A stretch of 45,644 nt of DNA from an uncultured Pelagibacteraceae bacterium (lineage in GTDB: Bacteria > Pseudomonadota > Alphaproteobacteria > Pelagibacterales > Pelagibacteraceae). The notes beneath the pieces were generated by a model. That model worked only from the letters and a program-made list of their open reading frames with translations. It did no database searches and was not told the origin of the DNA. The translations under genes were made by a program, and so were the position numbers. Below are positions 8,795 through 17,068 of the stretch, piece by piece (position 1 is the first letter of the stretch; every line of letters starts with the position of its first letter). The stretch is taken from NCBI GenBank assembly GCA_902573065.1, contig CACGHX010000006.1, positions 1 through 45,644 of the forward strand, read 5' to 3'.

Positions 8795-8799
8795 TAAAA

Positions 8800-8991
8800 T
8801 TAATTTTTATTAGGATTTGTTAAATCTTCTAAAGTAATGGTTTTTTCAATATCGTGCATTTTTTCATTTTCGCTTTCAATAGGCTTAGATCCCTTTTTAG
8901 CTCTTCTTTGTTCTAAACGAGCTTTTCTTTTAGCCTCTTTTTTCATGGCCTTTTCGCCTCTAATTGATTTGTAAGTGTAATGAATTCCCAT
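8800..8991 (-). CDS. Small charged hypothetical protein (63 aa)
   Basis: First gene of the minus-strand run towards dcd and murA. It is a 63-aa hydrophilic protein: an N-terminal part MGIHYTYKSIRGEKAM, a lysine/arginine/alanine-rich helix (KKEAKRKARLEQRRAKKG) and an acidic tail (ENEKMHDIEKTITLEDLTN). It has no signal peptide or TM segment. I do not recognise a family. A shorter start at the internal Met (residue 16) is possible, but the upstream part looks protein-like and lies at the natural edge of the divergent intergenic region. Its role is unknown. Confidence 0.6.
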   Translation of the reverse strand: MGIHYTYKSIRGEKAMKKEAKRKARLEQRRAKKGSKPIESENEKMHDIEKTITLEDLTNPNKN

Positions 8992-9069
8992 TTTTGCACC
9001 ATAGTTTTTATATTGTTTTACTTTGTAGAGTTCAATTATGCAAGCTTCTACTATAAAAGTAACTAAATT

Positions 9070-10257
9070 ATGGTTAAAAAAAATTATTTTTTATTATTTT
9101 TCATCGTTTTTCTATCCACATTGTCACTTTTAAAGGTATTCAACAATGCAGTGAATTTAGACACTTATGAATACGGAGAATGGTTAATAAATTATCAGTC
9201 AGGATTTATTAGAAGGGGCTTAAGTGGTGAAATTATTTTTCAGCTATCAAAGATATTTAATGGTAATTTACAATTAACCTATTTTGTAATCTTATCCAGT
9301 ATCTGCTTAATGTTTTATAGATTAAATTATATTTTATTAAAAAATATTAAATTTAATTTTTTTACTATTTTAGTATTATTCTCACCACTTTTATATTTTT
9401 TCTTCATAATTATTAATGGTGTAGGTGTTAGAAAAGAAATATTACTATTTTTATTTTATCTTTGGTACTTGATAAGTATTTCTTCCAAAGGTTTCGACGA
9501 AAATAGCTTATGGAAATTTATTTTTATTTTTCCGATTCTATTATTTGTTCATGAAGGTTTATTTTTTTATTTACCTTATATTCTTATTCCTATTTTATTA
9601 GTCAAAAAAAAGGGAGAACATAAAAATTTTATTCCTCATTTTTTGGTATTAATTTTTGTTTCAACAATATCAATGGTAATTTTATTTTTTTTTAAGGGTT
9701 CAGAGAAAAGTGTTTATGAAATATGTCAAAGTTTAATAAATTATACTCCGATTGGATGTCTTGAACGTGGACCAATCTTTGCTCTGAAACATAATTTGTT
9801 AAAAGATCAGGCAAATAATTCAATGTCATTCTTTTATTTAAATGCAAGTTATGCAAGTTGGATAGGTTATTTGACTTATATTGTTTATAGTTTTATTCCA
9901 TTAATGTTGCTTTTTAAATTTGTAAGAATAAAAAATAAAATTTTTTACATCTCAATTTATTTCTTAATAATTTCTTTTAGCTTTCCACTGTTCCACGTAG
10001 CAGAAGATTGGTCACGTTGGTTTTCAATACATATTCACCTTACTGTATTTTTAATATTTTTTTTACAAAATAACAAAATGATTAAATATGAAATAAGTAA
10101 AAAGGCAAAAAAATTCAACAATTTTTTTATGAATAAAAAGATATTGCTTTTTTTACTACTTTTAACCTATTGTACCTTTTTACATCATGAGGAATATTTT
10201 TCTAGAGATACAAAACTCGAATTCACATATTATAAAATTTTTAAAGATCTAAATTAA
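9070..10257 (+). CDS. Polytopic membrane protein, possible surface-glycan gene
   Basis: A 395-aa, very hydrophobic protein with about nine to ten TM segments and almost no soluble domain. Near the N-terminus it has INYQSGFIRRGLSGEIIFQL; a GFxRRGLxG motif of this type occurs in uncharacterised bacterial membrane proteins found in polysaccharide loci. Further marks are VHEGLFFYLPYILIP and HVAEDWSRWFSIHIH, whose conserved-looking charged residues may face a lipid-linked substrate. It opens the accessory region and lies convergent to the DprE2-like gene. A GT-C-like transferase or glycan polymerase is plausible, but no motif proves it. Confidence 0.65.
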   Translation: MVKKNYFLLFFIVFLSTLSLLKVFNNAVNLDTYEYGEWLINYQSGFIRRGLSGEIIFQLSKIFNGNLQLTYFVILSSICLMFYRLNYILLKNIKFNFFTILVLFSPLLYFFFIIINGVGVRKEILLFLFYLWYLISISSKGFDENSLWKFIFIFPILLFVHEGLFFYLPYILIPILLVKKKGEHKNFIPHFLVLIFVSTISMVILFFFKGSEKSVYEICQSLINYTPIGCLERGPIFALKHNLLKDQANNSMSFFYLNASYASWIGYLTYIVYSFIPLMLLFKFVRIKNKIFYISIYFLIISFSFPLFHVAEDWSRWFSIHIHLTVFLIFFLQNNKMIKYEISKKAKKFNNFFMNKKILLFLLLLTYCTFLHHEEYFSRDTKLEFTYYKIFKDLN

Positions 10258-10261
10258 TATT

Positions 10262-10987
10262 TTAAAATTTTAATTTTTTAAATATTTTTTCTGGAATATT
10301 TTTGACAAAAAACATTATTATTCTCCAAAAAGAGTTTATGTATATTATTTCTTTTTTTGCTTTGATTGCTTTGGTTATAATAGTTGCAGCTTTTTTTGGT
10401 GATGTAATTAAAAAATTTGGAGCACTTTCCTTAAAGGAGTTTGTAGACATATAGCCGGGTATAATTGTTAGAATGTTTAACTTATTATGAAATTTTTGTC
10501 TTAGACCAGATAAAAATGTTATTAAACCTGATTTTGAGCTACCATAAAAAATATTTTTAGCTCTTCCCCTTAACCCTGCAACAGAGCACATCACGGCCAA
10601 AAAACCATCTCCATTATTGGTAATTTTTGGTAATAACTTATTTATAATTAGAACCGGGTTTAGAAAATTTATTTTAATATTATTTGATGCTAATTCTATA
10701 TCGTTCATTTCTTTTGCTGGGTCGCCTGTATAGCCAGAGATCCAGATAACTCCATCAATGTTGTCATCTAGTTTTGATATTAATTCTAGGTTTTTTTGAA
10801 GATCAATTAAGTCTGTCTCAAAAATTTCAAACTTGTTATTATCCAGTTTTAGGTTTGATAGATCACTTAGCACAGACTCTTTTTTTCTACAGAAAATTAT
10901 AAAATTATAATCTTCCCTAGAATAAATACTTATTAATTCCTTTGAAATTAAAGAACTTCCACCATATATCAAAATTTTTTTTGGCAT
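10262..10987 (-). CDS. SDR-family reductase, DprE2-like
   Basis: A 241-aa short-chain dehydrogenase with the nucleotide-binding motif IYGGSSLISKEL at the N-terminus, a DLID acidic stretch, catalytic Ser in CSVAGLRGR and YGSSK as the Tyr-x3-Lys pair, followed by IIPGYMST. The block GLRGRAKNIFYGSSKSGL resembles DprE2, which reduces decaprenylphosphoryl-2-keto-erythropentofuranose to the arabinofuranose donor. The gene lies one base after the DprE1-like oxidase gene on the same strand, so the two are almost certainly co-expressed, as in actinobacteria. The call depends strongly on this pairing; alone it would be a generic SDR. Confidence 0.75.
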   Translation of the reverse strand: MPKKILIYGGSSLISKELISIYSREDYNFIIFCRKKESVLSDLSNLKLDNNKFEIFETDLIDLQKNLELISKLDDNIDGVIWISGYTGDPAKEMNDIELASNNIKINFLNPVLIINKLLPKITNNGDGFLAVMCSVAGLRGRAKNIFYGSSKSGLITFLSGLRQKFHNKLNILTIIPGYMSTNSFKESAPNFLITSPKKAATIITKAIKAKKEIIYINSFWRIIMFFVKNIPEKIFKKLKF

Positions 10988-10988
10988 T

Positions 10989-12305
10989 TTACATTTCTAG
11001 TCTTTTAGAGAAAATAGAATTAAACTTCCTTTCTGGATTAATAAAATTTAGTTCTTTAACAAATTCTGAATATTCTTCTTTGTTTTTTATTACATCTTTG
11101 TTTGCAATAGAGTCTTTTGAAAAATTAATTTTTATATCATATTCTTGAAATACGCTATTTAAAAAATTCTTAGTTTTTTCAAACTTTGAATTTATCGGAA
11201 TATCCATTGAGATTGAAAAACCTTGTCCATAAAAATTCAAATATTTGCCTTTTTCATCAAATTTTTTAATTATAATAAAAGTACTAAAATTTTTTTCATC
11301 TTTAAAAAATTTAGCAATTTTATTCATTATATCTTTAAAATTATTTTCTTTTACTAAAAACTGAGCTTGAAAGAATCCATTTTTTCCATAAATTTTATTC
11401 CAATTTGTGAAGTAATCTTGGGGGTAAAAAAATTCATCGAAACCTGAGACTTTTTTATAAAATATTTTTTTAAACTTTCTAAATATAAATTTAGTAAATT
11501 TTATTAAGTAATAATTTTGAGTAAAAATTTTTAAAATAAAATAATTAAAAAAATTAATTTCCTTTTCTTTAAAATTAAATTTTTGTAAAGTATGTGAATT
11601 ATTGTTATTTTCATGTTTTCCGAAATAACATAGTCCTTTGATTGAACCATTGCCAAAACTTTCTATCCAATTTACGTTATATTCGTATAAATTTGATTTT
11701 TCTAATATTGAAAAAAAACTATTATAACTTGTGAATTCTAAAATTTCCTGGTTCATTAATATTGAGTTGATTTTTTTCAATCTAAACTTTGCTGATAAAA
11801 TACAACCAGTTAAACCAAATCCGCCTATTGTGCTTTCAAAATAATTTTTATTTTGTGTTGGAGTACAAGTTACAATTTCATTTTTCTCATTTAATACTTT
11901 AAGCTCAAGTATATAGTGCTTTATTTGGTTATTTGTAATGTTTTTGCCGTGAACATTATTGGCAACCATTCCACCAATTGAAACATATTTACTACCAGGT
12001 GTAACAGGCACAAACCATCCTGCTTCTACAATTAAACCTAGTACGTCTTTAAGTAATACACCACTTTGAGCTTCTATAATCCCTTTTGCCTTATCAAAAT
12101 TTAAAACTTGTTTAAAATTTTTCATGGATACAATCAAATTTGTATTTATAGAATTATCTCCGAATGATCTCTGATTTCCTGCAATTATAAAATTTTTTTC
12201 TGCCATAATTTTTTTTAATTCTTCAAGATTTTTTGGATAAATTATCCTTGGGGTCACCTTAGTATTACCACTCCAATTTAAAGAAAAATTTGATTGGGAT
12301 TTCAT
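10989..12305 (-). CDS. FAD-linked oxidase, DprE1-like
   Basis: A 438-aa protein of the VAO/PCMH flavoprotein type. The FAD loop reads IIAGNQRSFGDNSIN (residues 40-54), and the second FAD block VPVTPGSKYVSIGGMVANN leads into HGKN (119-122) and TIGGFGLTG. These line up with decaprenylphosphoryl-ribose 2-oxidase DprE1, whose matching parts read RSYGDNAQN, VPVLPGTRQVTVGG, HGKN and VGGNGLTG. In that pathway a polyprenyl-phospho-ribose is epimerised at C2 to give the D-arabinofuranose donor. The DprE2-like partner follows directly. No polyprenyltransferase for making the substrate is in the window. It could act on a related lipid-linked sugar. Confidence 0.82.
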   Translation of the reverse strand: MKSQSNFSLNWSGNTKVTPRIIYPKNLEELKKIMAEKNFIIAGNQRSFGDNSINTNLIVSMKNFKQVLNFDKAKGIIEAQSGVLLKDVLGLIVEAGWFVPVTPGSKYVSIGGMVANNVHGKNITNNQIKHYILELKVLNEKNEIVTCTPTQNKNYFESTIGGFGLTGCILSAKFRLKKINSILMNQEILEFTSYNSFFSILEKSNLYEYNVNWIESFGNGSIKGLCYFGKHENNNNSHTLQKFNFKEKEINFFNYFILKIFTQNYYLIKFTKFIFRKFKKIFYKKVSGFDEFFYPQDYFTNWNKIYGKNGFFQAQFLVKENNFKDIMNKIAKFFKDEKNFSTFIIIKKFDEKGKYLNFYGQGFSISMDIPINSKFEKTKNFLNSVFQEYDIKINFSKDSIANKDVIKNKEEYSEFVKELNFINPERKFNSIFSKRLEM

Positions 12306-12350
12306 AATAATTAAGTGTATATTTTAAAAATTAAATTACTTCTACCAAAA

Positions 12351-13928
12351 ATGCTTAAAAAAAAATTACAACTCAACGAAAAAATTCTTGTATTAATTAT
12401 TTTGGTATTTTCTCTAATTATAAACCAATACTATGCCAATAAGGGTGTTTTCCCAATAGAAAGTTTTGCTCATTTTGACATAGCTTTTAGAATTATTAAT
12501 GGTGATATTCCTTTTCAAGATTATTGGTTAGTTTCAGGATTATTAATTGATTATGTTCAAGCTTTTTTTTTCAAAGTATTTGGGCAAAATTTTCAAGTTT
12601 ATATTTTTCATGCATCTCTAATAAATTGCTTATTAACAATTACAACTTTTTATATTTTAAAAAATTTTAATTTAAATATTTATCAATGTGTTTTTTACTC
12701 TTTTTGTTTTGCAATTCTTGGGTATACAACTAGCGGGACTTTATATGTAGATCACCATTCATCTTTATTATGTTTATTGGCTGTTTATTGTTTAATAATG
12801 GCATTAAAAACCGATAAAAAAAAATTTTTAGTTTTATTACCAATTATTTTAGGACTTGCGTTTTTGACAAAATCAGCACCTTCGGTTTATGTTTTTTTTT
12901 CAGTCTCATTTATACTTATCTTGTATATTTTTATTAAAAAAAAATTTAATTGGCTTTTGTATTTAATTTTAAGTTCGTTATCTTTCATAATATTTATTCT
13001 ATTATTTTTTGATTTTGTGAATATTAAACTTGAAAATTTTTTTGAGCAGTACATACTTTTTCCTTCTTCAATCGGAAAAAATAGAATAGCGGAACTTAAT
13101 TTTTTGTCTGGTGATATAATTTTTGATTACAAGTTCATCTATATTTCTTTTATACCTATATTAATAATTACATTTCTTGATATAGTTAAATCTAAAAAAA
13201 ATATATTTAATAAGAATTTCTTTTTTTTCTTATCTTTTCTTTTATTAATACTTAGTTTAGTTATTCATCAGATAAATACCAGAAATCAAGAATTTATTTT
13301 TTTTCTAATTCCTGTTTTGTGTGCCTTTTCATCAATATTTATATACAATTTTGAAATAAAATATAAAAAATACTTTTCAGTTTTTTTATTATTATTTTGT
13401 TTGTTTGTTACTTCAAAATATCATTTGAGATTTAATGATGAAAGAAAATTTCATGAAATGTCTAAAATAAATTTTGATTTATCAGTAGATGCAAAAAAAA
13501 TTGACAAAAAACTTTCTGGTTTAAAATGGATAACACCAATATTCCCTAACTCTCCCGAAGAAGAAGTTAAGTTCTTGAGAGAAATTATAGGTGTCTTAAA
13601 TGCTGAAAATAGTAAAGCTATGGTAATGTCAAACTATTCTTTTCTTTCCCTTATTATTGATAAAAATCTTCATTCTCCAAGTCGATGGTACATTCCAAAT
13701 GGTGCAGCATACCCAATTGAAAACAACAAATATTTTGATGAATACAAAAATTTTTTAATTGATCTGATTACAAGAAAAAAGGTCTCGGTAATTTATATTA
13801 TTTCACCGGTGAAGGTTAATGAGCTTTATCGCTATGTTAGCAAAAATTGTTTTGAAGAAGATAAGACAATTGCAGGTGTAAAAAAATTATTAATTAAAGA
13901 TTGTTCATACTTTAAAAGGCCCATATAG
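12351..13928 (+). CDS. GT-C-type membrane glycosyltransferase candidate; 3' end runs into tRNA-Thr
   Basis: I choose the ATG at 12351 (525 aa); a GTG at 12315 would add 12 residues and leave only nine bases to the divergent gene. The protein has about ten TM segments in its first 350 residues and a C-terminal soluble part of about 150 residues. Near the N-terminus it has ESFAHFDIAFRIINGDIPFQDYW, the layout of GT-C enzymes such as ArnT/PMT-like proteins (acidic residue in the first loop, then a G-x-IP-x-x-D-x-W segment). It lies divergent from the DprE1-like gene, so it may use the lipid-linked pentose made there. The stop codon is TAG at 13926-13928, inside tRNA-Thr. The donor and acceptor are unknown. 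Confidence 0.7.
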   Translation: MLKKKLQLNEKILVLIILVFSLIINQYYANKGVFPIESFAHFDIAFRIINGDIPFQDYWLVSGLLIDYVQAFFFKVFGQNFQVYIFHASLINCLLTITTFYILKNFNLNIYQCVFYSFCFAILGYTTSGTLYVDHHSSLLCLLAVYCLIMALKTDKKKFLVLLPIILGLAFLTKSAPSVYVFFSVSFILILYIFIKKKFNWLLYLILSSLSFIIFILLFFDFVNIKLENFFEQYILFPSSIGKNRIAELNFLSGDIIFDYKFIYISFIPILIITFLDIVKSKKNIFNKNFFFFLSFLLLILSLVIHQINTRNQEFIFFLIPVLCAFSSIFIYNFEIKYKKYFSVFLLLFCLFVTSKYHLRFNDERKFHEMSKINFDLSVDAKKIDKKLSGLKWITPIFPNSPEEEVKFLREIIGVLNAENSKAMVMSNYSFLSLIIDKNLHSPSRWYIPNGAAYPIENNKYFDEYKNFLIDLITRKKVSVIYIISPVKVNELYRYVSKNCFEEDKTIAGVKKLLIKDCSYFKRPI

Positions 13929-13991
13929 CTCAGTTGGTAGAGCACTTCCATGGTAAGGAAGAGGTCGCAAGTTCAATTCTTGCTGTGGGCA
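13919..13991 (+). tRNA. tRNA-Thr (anticodon GGT)
   Basis: The cloverleaf is complete: acceptor GCCCATA/TGTGGGC, D-stem GCTC/GAGC with loop AGTTGGTA, anticodon stem CTTCC/GGAAG with loop ATGGTAA (anticodon GGT), variable AGGTC, T-stem GCAAG/CTTGC with loop TTCAATT, discriminator A. CCA is not encoded (ACCG follows). The first ten bases overlap the 3' end of the upstream membrane-protein gene. Confidence 0.97.
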
Positions 13992-13998
13992 CCGCTAA

Positions 13999-15168
13999 CT
14001 ATATATTTTTAACTATTGTTCTAAATTTTAAATTTTCGGGATTTAATTTTTTACTCGATCTTTCAAAACAGGTACTTGCAAAAAAATTCTTTACATCTTT
14101 TTGACTAATGGTGTCTGAGATTAAATCATCAACCTTAATTTTTCCTGACTTTAAAATTTCTATGGAGTTTTCTATGTCAGTTTTATACCTTTTTTCTTTT
14201 TCAAGATATTGAGATGAATATCCATGAATACCCTGAACTGAAATTTCATTTGAAATTAATTGATGATAATTTAAAGATAATTTTTCATCCTCAACTCCAA
14301 ACAAATAAATCTTTGATTTAGGTTTTAGTTTTAATAGGTAATCATTAATTTTTGACGAAGAACCAAAGAAATCTAAAATAGTATCAAATGTTTGGAACTC
14401 ATTATTTATTTTATCTTTATAAATTATATTCTTTATATTAAGTTTTTTACAAATATTTTTATCTTTTTCTGTCTCAACTAAAAAATAAAATTTCTCTAGT
14501 ATATCCTTATTAAGCGAACGGTAAAATAATATAGATATTGTAGAAATCCCTATTCCAAGAATTTTTTTATTTTTCCTTAAAAATCTTGCGCAGTTTATCC
14601 CTAAAGAAATTGGCTCTACAAAAATACCAATCTTTGAGTCAATCTCATCTGGTAATAAAAAAGTTTGATGTTTTGATCTTACAAAATATTCTGAAAAACC
14701 TCCGTAAGTATTATTTTTAAATTTTCTCTTTTTTTTATTTAAGCAAAAAACACCACGTTTTTTTTTACAATTCTCGCATTCTTCATTAATATTAAAAGAT
14801 TTACAAATATTTATATCTGCTACTATTACTCTTTTTCCAATATTTTTTTTAAATTCCTCGTCCTTTGTATCTACAATTTCAGCAACAACTTCGTGTCCTA
14901 AATAATCTTTGCCAATTCTTCTATTTAAATTTTGATTTCTTTTTAGAAGTTGATTTATATTCATAACTTTATCAACATCAGTACCACACACACCACAGTA
15001 AATTGGTTTGAGAAGTAATTCATGTCCTTCAAATGTTGGCATCTCTTCTTCATTGGAAATTAAATGACTAAACCAAAATTTAGAGAAGAATTTTCCAAAA
15101 AATCTATAGAAACTAAAGTTTATTCCCTTGGCTTTTTTTGGATCAATATAAAATGTTCTTATTGTCAT
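13999..15168 (-). CDS. Zinc-dependent MDR-family dehydrogenase
   Basis: A 389-aa medium-chain dehydrogenase/reductase. The catalytic zinc site shows CGVCGTD (Cys61) and LGHEVVAE; a structural-zinc region with CENCKKKRGVFC is also present. The region IFVEPISLGINCARF marks the hinge to the Rossmann domain, whose glycine motif is poorly conserved (ILGIGISTIS). It has an unusual N-terminal extension of about 45 residues. It is the last gene of the five-gene oxidative operon, one base after the aldo/keto reductase. An alcohol-aldehyde or sugar/polyol oxidoreduction is expected from the family, but the substrate cannot be named. Confidence 0.8.
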   Translation of the reverse strand: MTIRTFYIDPKKAKGINFSFYRFFGKFFSKFWFSHLISNEEEMPTFEGHELLLKPIYCGVCGTDVDKVMNINQLLKRNQNLNRRIGKDYLGHEVVAEIVDTKDEEFKKNIGKRVIVADINICKSFNINEECENCKKKRGVFCLNKKKRKFKNNTYGGFSEYFVRSKHQTFLLPDEIDSKIGIFVEPISLGINCARFLRKNKKILGIGISTISILFYRSLNKDILEKFYFLVETEKDKNICKKLNIKNIIYKDKINNEFQTFDTILDFFGSSSKINDYLLKLKPKSKIYLFGVEDEKLSLNYHQLISNEISVQGIHGYSSQYLEKEKRYKTDIENSIEILKSGKIKVDDLISDTISQKDVKNFFASTCFERSSKKLNPENLKFRTIVKNI

Positions 15169-15169
15169 G

Positions 15170-16144
15170 CTATATATTCATTATCTCCTTTATAAATTTT
15201 TTATCAATTGGCTTTTTTAAAATACCTTTAATCTCATTAAATTGCTCTTTGCTTGATAATCCAAAAATAATACCACTTACAAATTTTTGATAATAAAGAA
15301 AAGAAAAAGAAAGCTTGGAAATGCTTATAGAGTTTTTTTTACAGTATTGATATATTTTCTTTGATTTCTCTAATTTGCCCAAATAACCTCTTTTCCTTTT
15401 AAAATTTTTTATAGAATTAAAACGCCCTTCATATTTCTTATTTTCAAAGTATTTGCCTGTAAGCAATCCTCCTCCTAAAGGGGAATAAGCATTAAACTTT
15501 ATATTATCCCGCATAAAAATTTCTTTCATAGCTATCTCAACTTTTCGATTTATAAGTGAATATTCCTCTTGTGAGTATAGTTTAATTTTATTTTTTTTAG
15601 AGAGATTTTGAAACTTCGACAATCCCCAAGCTGACTCATTGCTTATGCCGAAATTTCTTATTTTTCCAGATTTCTTTAATTTAAGGATTGCATCAAATTG
15701 TACTTCCAAAGGAATAAACTTAGGGTCATTGCCTGGAGAGTAATAAAGTCTATCGAAGTTGTTAGTAAATCTATCTGGCCAATGTATATAAAATGTATCT
15801 ATATAATCGGTTTTTAATCTTTTTAAACTCTTTTCTGCTGCAGATATAATTCTTTTAGGAATTAATCTATTGCCACCTACTGATTTAATTTCTCCAAAAT
15901 TCCTTCCAGTAACTTTTGTATCAATTAAAATAGATTTTCTAACCTTATTCTTTTTTTGCCAATCACCAATAATTTTCTCAGTTAATCCGAATGTTTCATT
16001 TTTTTCAGGAAATGGATACCTTTCAGCACAATCAAATTTTTTGATACCAAAATCATAGACTTGATCTAATAATGAAAGCGAATCTTTTTCGTTTAAATAT
16101 GAGCCCAGGCACTGTGTACCAAAAATTAGTTTTTTTTTAATCAT
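15170..16144 (-). CDS. Aldo/keto reductase family protein
   Basis: A 324-aa (beta/alpha)8 NAD(P)H-dependent carbonyl reductase. The catalytic tetrad is visible as Asp38 and Tyr43 (FDCAERY), Lys77 (DTKV) and His121 (FYIHWPD). Typical later blocks are IRNFGISNE, NAYSPLGGGLLTGKYF and GIIFGLSS. The overall look, including the FGTQCLGS start and the way the pathway Asp is placed, resembles AKRs found in nucleotide-sugar and polysaccharide loci. It lies 12 bases after the 2OG-oxygenase-like gene and one base before the MDR dehydrogenase, so it belongs to the same transcript. The substrate is unknown. Confidence 0.88.
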   Translation of the reverse strand: MIKKKLIFGTQCLGSYLNEKDSLSLLDQVYDFGIKKFDCAERYPFPEKNETFGLTEKIIGDWQKKNKVRKSILIDTKVTGRNFGEIKSVGGNRLIPKRIISAAEKSLKRLKTDYIDTFYIHWPDRFTNNFDRLYYSPGNDPKFIPLEVQFDAILKLKKSGKIRNFGISNESAWGLSKFQNLSKKNKIKLYSQEEYSLINRKVEIAMKEIFMRDNIKFNAYSPLGGGLLTGKYFENKKYEGRFNSIKNFKRKRGYLGKLEKSKKIYQYCKKNSISISKLSFSFLYYQKFVSGIIFGLSSKEQFNEIKGILKKPIDKKFIKEIMNI

Positions 16145-16156
16145 CCTAAATGGATT

Positions 16157-17065
16157 TTATTTCTCTAATTTTATTGTTTTTAATACTTTTGATGTGTAGT
16201 GAGAATATACACTTTTTTTTTCTGCAGGTTTATCATCCTCGTATTGACCAGGGTCTATGAGGGTTGATATTCCAAAATCTGGAATTCCTGACTTACTGTA
16301 CTCTGCCATTCTATCAGCGTGGGGTTTGTGTTCCCCGATATACAATCCTGTATCAATAGAAATTCTAGTGTCACAATCGTTTGCTCTGTGAGTCTCATGT
16401 ATCATACAATAATCGCTAAAATAAACTTTTCCTTTTTGAGGTTTAAAATTAATTTTTTTATAATGTTTTAAAACCCACTGCATATCTTCATAAGAAGGTG
16501 AAGCTGCCATCATCTTTTCATCAAACTCATCTTTATTTGGCTCATAAAATAATAGATTGTTTTTATCACTGTCTCCTAGAAGCGGGAAGTAACAATTGTA
16601 ACCCCAGGGACCCTCAACCCATGCATCGGAATGGGCATAAGAAGTGCTCAATGCTCTTCCAACATTGTCTTCTAGTTCTTTAGCGTATTTAATTCTTACA
16701 TTTGGAGTAAATCTAAATATTGATAATAATTTCTCATCTCTTTTTACCATTCCTTTTATTATTTTGGCCCAATCTCTAAGAACCATATTGTATTCTAATT
16801 GAAATTCCCTTTTAGGAACTACTGCTCCATTTGGGGTAACGTTTTTTCTATTACTTCTTGCTTCATTAACTTTTTTCATAAATAAATCATCATTATTTTC
16901 GTATTCAAAATTTAAAGCCTTACTCACATATAGTTTGATTTTAACTTTAAATTCATCAAATGTATTTTTATTTAAAGGTAAGGATGCGATAAGATCATGA
17001 TCTCTATCAAGGCCCCATGATCTAACCATAGTATCAACTCTTTTAATTCTATAATCTAATGACAT
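16157..17065 (-). CDS. 2OG-Fe(II) oxygenase-like protein
   Basis: A 302-aa protein that I assign to the cupin-fold 2-oxoglutarate/Fe(II) oxygenases from a complete facial triad with correct spacing: His145-x-Asp147 in SYAHSDAWV and a distal His (His223 or His226) in MIHETHRAND, followed after about ten residues by Arg234 (DTRISID), which would bind 2-oxoglutarate. The N-terminal 120 residues are mostly helical and not recognised. It lies three bases after the end of the PhyH-type gene, so two oxygenases of this fold are encoded side by side. The substrate is unknown. The assignment is by motif only. Confidence 0.6.
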   Translation of the reverse strand: MSLDYRIKRVDTMVRSWGLDRDHDLIASLPLNKNTFDEFKVKIKLYVSKALNFEYENNDDLFMKKVNEARSNRKNVTPNGAVVPKREFQLEYNMVLRDWAKIIKGMVKRDEKLLSIFRFTPNVRIKYAKELEDNVGRALSTSYAHSDAWVEGPWGYNCYFPLLGDSDKNNLLFYEPNKDEFDEKMMAASPSYEDMQWVLKHYKKINFKPQKGKVYFSDYCMIHETHRANDCDTRISIDTGLYIGEHKPHADRMAEYSKSGIPDFGISTLIDPGQYEDDKPAEKKSVYSHYTSKVLKTIKLEK

Positions 17066-17068
17066 AAA

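Noticed and set aside
9029-9057. Promoter with TATAAA (9052-9057) for the 9070 membrane gene
   Set aside because: The -10-like box is good, but the hexamer 17 bases upstream (AGTTCA) does not match a -35 box, and such A/T strings are frequent by chance here.
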